From: Siphonodentalium dalli
Taxonomy: Eukaryota > Mollusca > Scaphopoda > Gadilida > Siphonodentaliidae
DNA: 64,000 nt
Reading direction: 5' to 3'
Assembly: GCA_032622095.1 (NCBI GenBank)
Contig: CP136063.1
Location: 210,844,355 to 210,908,354 of the forward strand
The notes beneath the pieces are model-generated. The model was given only the letters and a program-made list of their open reading frames with translations, was not told where the DNA came from and did not search any database. Shown here in pieces: positions 48,701 through 57,700 of this stretch (its first letter is position 1; each line of letters starts with the position of its first letter). Made by a program: the position numbers and the translations under genes.

Positions 48701-51700
48701 TTTGTTCAAACCTTTGCTGGCCATATATATTGGCGAGCCTAAAAAATTTAATTGTTGTGAGGCGAGTCAACAGATCTTCTTATGGCACCGACAATATTTG
48801 GTACGCCAACATCTTTGTTGTCAAATTACGTGAAAGAGATCATGCGGTTGATAGATTCTGAGAGCCTGGGTATTCTTATCGTCATCTAGGAGATCCTGGA
48901 TAACCTATTTATCGTTTTGTATATCCTCTGTAACCTTATCCTCGTAACCATAATAACCATACGACAATGACCAATCCAGCTTTACTGATGGCCACTTTTC
49001 TCTTCTTACTATAAACTTTCACTTTCTCTGCATTAAATATTTATTATCTTATAAATTTTCAGAGATTTGGTGGAAAGCGGGTAGGTTATGATGCACTTTT
49101 GCAATGTTTTTGGTTTCTTTCCCTAGTTTATGTATATATGACTTCCACGCTTGGGATCATTGCACACTATGGCTGTTGTGGAATCATCTTCATTGAATCG
49201 TTGTCATTGAGACATACCTGTTATGTTATGTATCTGTCGCCATCTGCAGGCCCTCTTCTTGTTTCATCTTTATCTTGTCTCATATTTCTTCTCTATTGTT
49301 CAGACCTCTAAACAGATCTCTAAATTTGCGAGATGCATAAAATGAAATACATATTGTTCATAATATTGACGAAATCCCTATCTAGAAATAAAAAATAAAT
49401 AGATATAATAATAATAATAAATAAACTTCAGACCAGATGCATTGCTCCAAATCTGTGTCTGTATATATCAAAGACATGTGTACAAAATATTTAAATATGA
49501 GCATATATATAACATTATAGAAAAAAACCTGATTTTGACCTTACTACTTTTGTCGCACCTGTTTCATGGTGAATGAATGATAATTTCTTGGAAAGGAAGG
49601 CCTCAATATAAATTAGGTCAGAGTCGTTTGACGCTTATTCCAATGATTAAACGATCTTTTACATTTTTTTTTTTGAAAATATGTTTTATATAAAAATTAT
49701 GAACTTTAGTTTTCGAAAATTAATAGAAACAAATAATGTTGTATTTCACTGAAAATGACAATGTGTATTCTGTGATTTGTACATCACAGCCGATCTGCGG
49801 TGTACATCGACTAGAGTGACAATATAGTCCACAATACGTCACCACATAAACTAGCGAGCGAGTACCACTTCACAAGCTGCTCAGCCTTACACGACTCAGC
49901 ACCAAACAGACAATAATTTCAAGTTTTGCTGTGTAAAAATAACATAAACTTTCTTATTATTATGATACATTGACTACTCTTATAATACAAAACATGTTGG
50001 TTTAATTGTTGTCAGCCTTCTAAATCATCGAAAATGTATGATATAAATTAACAGTAAATTTTGTCCAGATCTAAAAAGATTTTTAAGGCAATTCTCAACA
50101 TTAATCAAAAATCTAATAAAAAAGTACATTCATCTGTCATCGTCATCTTGAAGTTTTCGCTTCACTCATCTTTTTTGGTGTGTCTTTGAGTTGGGTAGTT
50201 GTGGGAAGCAAATCTTAATAATGGTGGTTGTTATTCTGACTCTCTCATACTTATGTGGAATATGGTGCTTCAAGTGTGACCTAATAATTATGTATATTAA
50301 TATGGGGGTAGTAGAATTGTGTTGTTAAAAGTGCAAACTCCCTTCTATGGTTTGGTTTGAGAAGATTCAGAACAATTTAAAACAAAATTAAACGATTGAT
50401 ATTTAAATTGGCTTCATGCATGTACTTGTATTTACCAAATAAAGCAGAGATTTATAAAGATGTATTTACATCTAATTCGATGTCAGAACCGTCTTGTATG
50501 TTCTATGTTAATAAAAATTGTCTGGAATGCATTCATGTATTTTCATGCTGAGGTATTGAAGTTTGAAACATACATTCATCTTCATGCATTCATTAAATGT
50601 AGTCAACCTGCATTCCATTTAAATGTGACCTACATGACTTTAATGTTGGGGAAACATCTTATAACTCTTACAGTAATGCCCTAAATAAATGACTCCTTAA
50701 CCACAGCAGAATTATGGGTAATTTTTCAAGATTTAATCGAAAATATGGCTTGATGCCATTCATCGGAAAGCTATCAGTGAGAGCTTTCCGATGAATGGCA
50801 ACAAGCCATATTTCCGACTAAATCTTGAAAAATTACCCATAATTCTGCTGTAGATAAGGAGTCGATTATTTAGGGCATTACTGTATTTCTATTTGTGGCT
50901 GCTCCATGTGTTTAGTTTCTTGTTCATTATTATCTGATGGATAAATAAAAGAAAAGATTCTCAAAACTAAATGTGACCACTTTGCATAGATGACTATCAC
51001 TATTGCTTTCTTAACATCCAATTGTTTTTGTTTTTTTTCATTCCCATATAAAGTATTGGAGATCTCCTGTAGTTCATAGCTTAAACCATATAGACAAAGA
51101 GGTAGTTTAGAATATAAACAGAACATCCACTAGCTTTCAATCTTCCCTCCCATTATATCCATCACTGCAATTGTAGAAACTGAGTATGATCAGCATACCC
51201 TATTAACCCTTTACCCAACAGAAGGGCCCTGTGCCAATGCATTCTCTTATATATGCGAGTCGACCATAGGTCGCCTCGCATATATAAGAGAATGCATTGG
51301 CTTATAAAAAATTATAAAATTGTTAAAGAATGTAAGAAAAAATGGTAAAAAGTGTTAAACAAAGATTTTGTTTAGGCCAATGCATTCTCTTATATATGCG
51401 AGGCGACCTATGGTCGACTCGCATATATAAGAGAATGTATTGGCACAGGGCTAACTGTAACGATCACAATGTGGTCAAGGAGCCGGGTCCAATGATATCC
51501 ATATTTGTATGGTTCTATTGAGACAGACCGAAGATAGTTTAGGCTGTTGAAGCTTTATTTGGCCGGTTTTGGCCGGTTTGTTGGGTAAAGGGTTAACTTA
51601 CTCGTATTTTAAATTCGCTCAGTTTGAATTCGTCCACCTTTCGTGATATGGAGACTTGCTTTTGAGCACCTTCAGTCTGGAATATGTGTATTTCTTACAA

Positions 51701-54700
51701 GCATTGAACAGTGAATTAATGCTTTACGTATGAATAATGGTGTTGAGATTGTTTGCCTACATGTAAATATAATTGGCTATATTCAGTCCAACTTTCCATA
51801 ATGTACGTAACTCATTACACCACTTCTAATTTCCATGTGGTTTGCATGGTATAAACTCAAGACTCAAACTTGTTTTTGCTAAGTTGGTGCACAAAAAATA
51901 GTACTAGACAAATTTTAATACGAGAAAGGTATGTGGGGCTCAATATTTAACCCTTTACCCAACAAACCGGCCAAAACCGGCCAAATAAAGCTTCAACAGC
52001 CTAAAATATCTTCGGTCTGTCTCAATAGAACCATACACATATGGATATCATTGGAACTGGCTCCTTGACCACATTGTGATAGTTACAGTTATGCCCTGTG
52101 CCAATGCATTCTCTTATATATGCGAGTCGACCATACGTCGCCTCGCATATATAAGAGAATGCATTGGCCTAAAAAAATTCTTTTTTTAACACTTTTTACA
52201 ATTTTTCTTACATTCTTTAACAATTTTATAATTTATAATGTGTTAAGCCGATGCATTCTCTTATATATGCGAGGCGACCTATGATCGACCCGCATATATA
52301 AGAGAATGCATTGGCACAGGGCCCTTCTGTTGGGTAAAGGGTTAAGATGCTTCATAGTTGGAGTTTTAGAAAGTAGCCCATTATTCTGTAGTGCGTGATT
52401 GTGCACAAGTCATTGCAGACACTGTTCGTGCTCACACAGGACTGTTAGTAGTCATTAGTTTAATGGCTTAAGGTATAAGGATAGCACAAGAGGCCATGGT
52501 CTTTAAATGTTATCCTTCCATGATCACAAGAGTTGCGAAAATGATTGGCTAGTAACACACATGTTTTGTACTTATTACTACACGCCTGACCAACACATCA
52601 TATCTGAAGTTATCAGAATACTTCTTCATGTTGTACTAGTATTCTTATTTTGTTACGTGTATATAAAGATTATTTGGTTCTGAAGTTCCAGTTGTAAAAC
52701 ATAATCATCAATTTGAGAAGGCCGAAACGGCGTTTTTTCATTAACTGCCATTAAGATATATTAACATATTAGATATGTTAGACCCGACCAATCGGTGATA
52801 GTATTTTAAAAAGTTAAAATTAGTGTTAAATAATCAATTCTTCAAACAAATAGCTTGTAACAGTCCTTCCCAGGAGCAGGGAGCGATTGCTCTCACACCC
52901 GTATGGACTTGCAATTTTGTATTCATGGGTGCTAAAAAACTTAGGTCTATTCCACAATGACATTTTGTTTGAGAAAAACCCAACTTTTATATAAACCTAA
53001 CGATTATATTTTGGGCGCAATTACACCTGCCAGAATTGTGAGAGCAAATTAGTGCTGTTGCGGTATTTCCCTCATGGGAATTAACCCTTTACCCAACAGA
53101 ATGGCCCTGTGCCAATGCATTCTCTTATATATGCGAGTCGACCATAGGTCGCCTCGCATATATAAGAGAATGCATTGGCTTAACACATTAAAAATTATAA
53201 AATTGTTAAAGAATGTAAGAAAAAATGGGAAAAAGTGTTAAAAAAAGATTTTTTTTAGGCCAATGAATTCTCTTATATATTGCGAGGCGACCTATGGTCG
53301 ACTCGCATATATAAGAGAATGCATTGGCACAGGGCATAACTGTAACTATCACAATGTGGTCAAGGAGCCGGTTCCAATGATATCCATATTTGTATGGTTC
53401 TAATGAGAGAGACCGAAGATATTTTAGGCTGTTGAAGCTTTATTTGGCCGGTTTTGGCCGGTTTGTTGGGTAAAGGGTTAAGGACTGCTTGTAAGAATCA
53501 TCAATTTCCCGACTTCCAGTATATCCAGTATATATTGCAGATCATTCCACAACTGAATCATCCATAGTAACCGTTCTATACTGAATGGATTCTCTCATTT
53601 AATTATAAATGTAAATTTGGAATGGTCTATTTTTCACATGGAGGGGTGTTCAAGCAATGAAAGCTGATGCCAGACAGAAAAACTTAACACAAGAGCAGAA
53701 TGATTCATATTTATTGGTGGGAAATGTTCAGATAATAAGTTAAACAAGCTATTTTGTTGAACTTATTATCAGAACATTTCCTAAAGTAACTACTCATCTT
53801 TGCATGAGTATTTAGTATAGAATGGGCTAGGCAGACATATGTGTTCTTTCATGGTGCACTGTCATAAAATCATGGGGCATTAACGTGCTTGATAGCTTCA
53901 CATTTGCTGTTATATGTAGATGTTCAGAATCACACTCTATCAGCATCTCAATTGTCTCATGGCTATCGACTCTGTTCAAATACTATTCCTTGCAAATGCC
54001 TGAGGATAATGGGAACATATTGTCTACACATGTCAAAAACTGCTGTATCGTCTGAACCACATTCATGAAAGGTGACTTCAGCCAATGATTGGAATCATAA
54101 GATCAGATCTTTTAAATGTTGACGATAATCTTATCAGATTTACCTCTCGGGAACTTGACTCATATTTGATTCAAGGACGACAATGACATAATAAATTGTT
54201 TTCTCAAATAGAGTAATACCCTAAATAATCGACTTTTAACCACATCAGAATTATGGGTAATTTTTCAGGATTTAGTCAGAAATATGGCTTATTGCCATAC
54301 ATCGGAAAGCTCTCACTGAGATCTTTCACATGAATGGCAACAAGCCATATTTCCTAGTGTAGTAAAAGTTTGTGAGAATTGTAGTATTCAGTAGTAGTTT
54401 GAAAGAAAAAAAACAAGATAAGAACGAATAATCTATAATAATTATTGTTGACTGATAACTCAAAGATGACATTTCCTAGATTGCGATGAGTAATAACGAA
54501 TTATGTATAAATCGCCTGTATTCTGCATTATAAAATTTGTTGTGTTTTTCTATGCGTGGAAAAATTGTGAACACTTCATTGACCTCCGATCTCACAATTT
54601 AAATAAAACCAACCACGAAGGAGTGTTTGTATTTGTTATCAGCTTTTTATAGAGACTGAATTCCACCTTGCAATGAGCTGTGCAGCACAACCAATGAAAT

Positions 54701-57700
54701 AGCGATATAATTAATAGATGGTATCCTTTCAATAGAGATACGAAATCTGAGTCACAGTTCCAGAGTAAATCTGATAATGATTATCATAAGTTTTTAAAAG
54801 ATTCTGGCCAAAAACATCCTATAAACATTGTGTTGTATTTTCATGGATTGAAATTCTCACTCCTCAATTTTTTGGGAGTGAGGATTACAACTCGAACATT
54901 ACATCACATCACAATCTGTTCTTGGATGTTCGATAGTGATGATACTGATATATTATTTTGACCCATATTGATTCGAATACACGAGAACTGCACATGATAT
55001 TTTTGTTGTCAGCTAATATTGTTGTTGATACAGAGTCGGATCCACTGAGCAGATGAGATGATACTGGTAGAGATAGATCCTGGATTTGGTTAGAAGCATT
55101 TTGCATTGCATCAATTAGCTTAAGCAGCTATTGCAAGCCATAGTTATTTGTAAAACTTTTATCATATCATAAACCTGTATACTTTTCTCCAAGATAAATG
55201 CTTAAGTGGTTAATATTAAGTACTCATTATTGATTCTTATTCTAACAACCAAAATATTTGATAAAGTGATATGCGATTAACTGAAATTGACTGTTAGTTT
55301 TGTTAAGCTGATAATTATTTTACTGTGGCCGAAGTTAGCTGAATTTGTTTTAATATAGAAAAATAGGAATGTAACAGTGTTTCGACATAAAGTAATGTTC
55401 CAACATAGGACTAAATTTCTTAATATTCTTTGAGTTCAAGCATGAGTGTTATGTTTTCTATTTATATTAAGATATTTCATGAATTGAATTACTTGGGGTT
55501 TATAAGTTTGGTGTCGTCATACACAACTTTCGACATAACAGGTCAGGCGTGAAGATGGTGTAATGCTTGCATGGTTCCTAACCCCATGGTTACAATTTCG
55601 GAACTTATTACAACCATGATCATGACGAATATTAGAAACTACATGATATACATGATATACATCCAGTTACCGAAAATATCATTTCTTTGACATCAAACTA
55701 CAAGTAGGAACAGCCATACCAAATGTAGTGACAGAAAACTGCAGCTAGAATTTCAATGCACTACAACCAGGCTTCAATATATGGTGCTGATCATTTGCAG
55801 AATGATGTCCCCAGAGGGTGAATTTAGTGATGCTATCCGGCACAGCAGACTAGCATCGCTAATTTCTCCCTCTGGGGACCTCATTCTGCTTAGGCCTCAT
55901 CTTCTCTGGAAAGTATCTTTATTATCAAATTGAGTTTTATAGTTTCTTTAGAAACTTATAAAGAAAGATATTTTTTCTTTTTTAGTTTAGTTTCTCTATA
56001 TCCTTAATTAGTGGACAACACAATGCATAATCAAGGTGCCCAATGGGTGCACATCACCATCTTCACTATCTGGGAACTTAAATCTGAGTCTTGGTCTATC
56101 ATAGCAGATGAGGTCCCCAGAGGATGAATTGAGTGATGCTAGCGTCACTAAATTAACCCTCTGGAGGATCTCATTCTGCAATAAAAATATGATTCAACTG
56201 ATATGTAAATCACTTGCTATTGCAGCTATGCTTTATCTACCCATTTTCAGATTGCTCTGTACTAAACCATTTTTGTGCTTTACAGCTATATATTTATTCT
56301 GTTGATTCAGCATTGATTCTGAAGACTTTTCTGGTCATATCTGCATTTAAACCTGTTGCATTTCTAATTACACTATCCTAGAACTTGTTTTAGGAAGACT
56401 TTTGTCAGAGACTTTGTGTAAAAATGTTTTACCAGTCAGATAACATTGCTGTCCATATCAACTTGAGAAATTGTTAAGATCTTTGATCAAACATTATTAT
56501 GTCTTCAGAACTCAGTGTCATGTTGTCACTTCAGCTGTAATATATAGACTTGCTCAGGACTTTCAGGATTCAATAATTTATTATGCTCTATCTTATTTCA
56601 GAAACAACAGCCTGTAGGATATAAGACACCAACCGTTGCCTCCTGCAAATACCTATGGAAATGTGCCGTCGAACAGCAAATGTTCTTCACGTAAGACATA
56701 TTTCAAATTTATTTTGTCACACATATATTTTCCAAGAACCTGATAGTTGTTGATTTGATCGTCAATTGTGTGTGAAAGTAGCATACTAATTTTTAGTCAA
56801 ATGAAGTACAGCTAAATCCAGAGTGTTTTTGGTACATAAAAATTCACCCAAGGGCCAGCCTGGAGGTACAGTTGTAATGGTGTTGGTTCCAACACCGAGA
56901 AATCGCACCAAACAAAATACAAAAGAAAACGCATCTTCAGTGCTCTGTAAAGTCTGTTCCCCGATCTGTATTTTGCACAGTTCATGATCGACCAATGTTT
57001 TTTGTTTAACTTTATTGTATTGTTTACGAAGAAATAACATTAACCCTTTGGAGAGTATCAATAACGTCAGTATATGACGTCATGTGTGAGTTTAACATCA
57101 ACGTCAGCAATAAGTATTAAACAAATTCGGGTCAACTGTTCTTAAAATCAAATTTTAAAGTAAATTGAGACCTGGTTATAATAAAATTGAAATGTGAAAT
57201 TTTACTTCCAAGATATTATAATCTGGAAACTTTGAAGGGAATCCTCTATTGGTGCAGAAGTTTTCAGTTTCAAATGTTATACATTTCTACAATAAAAGCC
57301 AATTTGTTCTCTTAACTGCATGAAATCATAGTGACAACTGATAAAACATGTTCTGTTGGTGATGGGACAAACCATTGAATTTTAGCTGTAATGTGTGATG
57401 TTGTGCCTATTCATATTATCCTACTGTATATATAGACAACCTACTGGTAAATGTGGGACCAATCTACAGAATGAATGTGGCTCTTTCATCTCCTTGCAAA
57501 GTCACTTCTCGTTTTATGTTGTTTATTTTTACTAGAGAGAAATAACTTATTTGAAAGGATTTAATAACCCGTTCTATACTAAATGGATACTCCAATAAAT
57601 TATAAAAGCATACATTTGGAATGGCCTTATTATTTATTTGGAGGGATGTTCAAGAGATAAATGCAGATGACAAACAGTCAAAAGCTAATACAAGTGCAGA

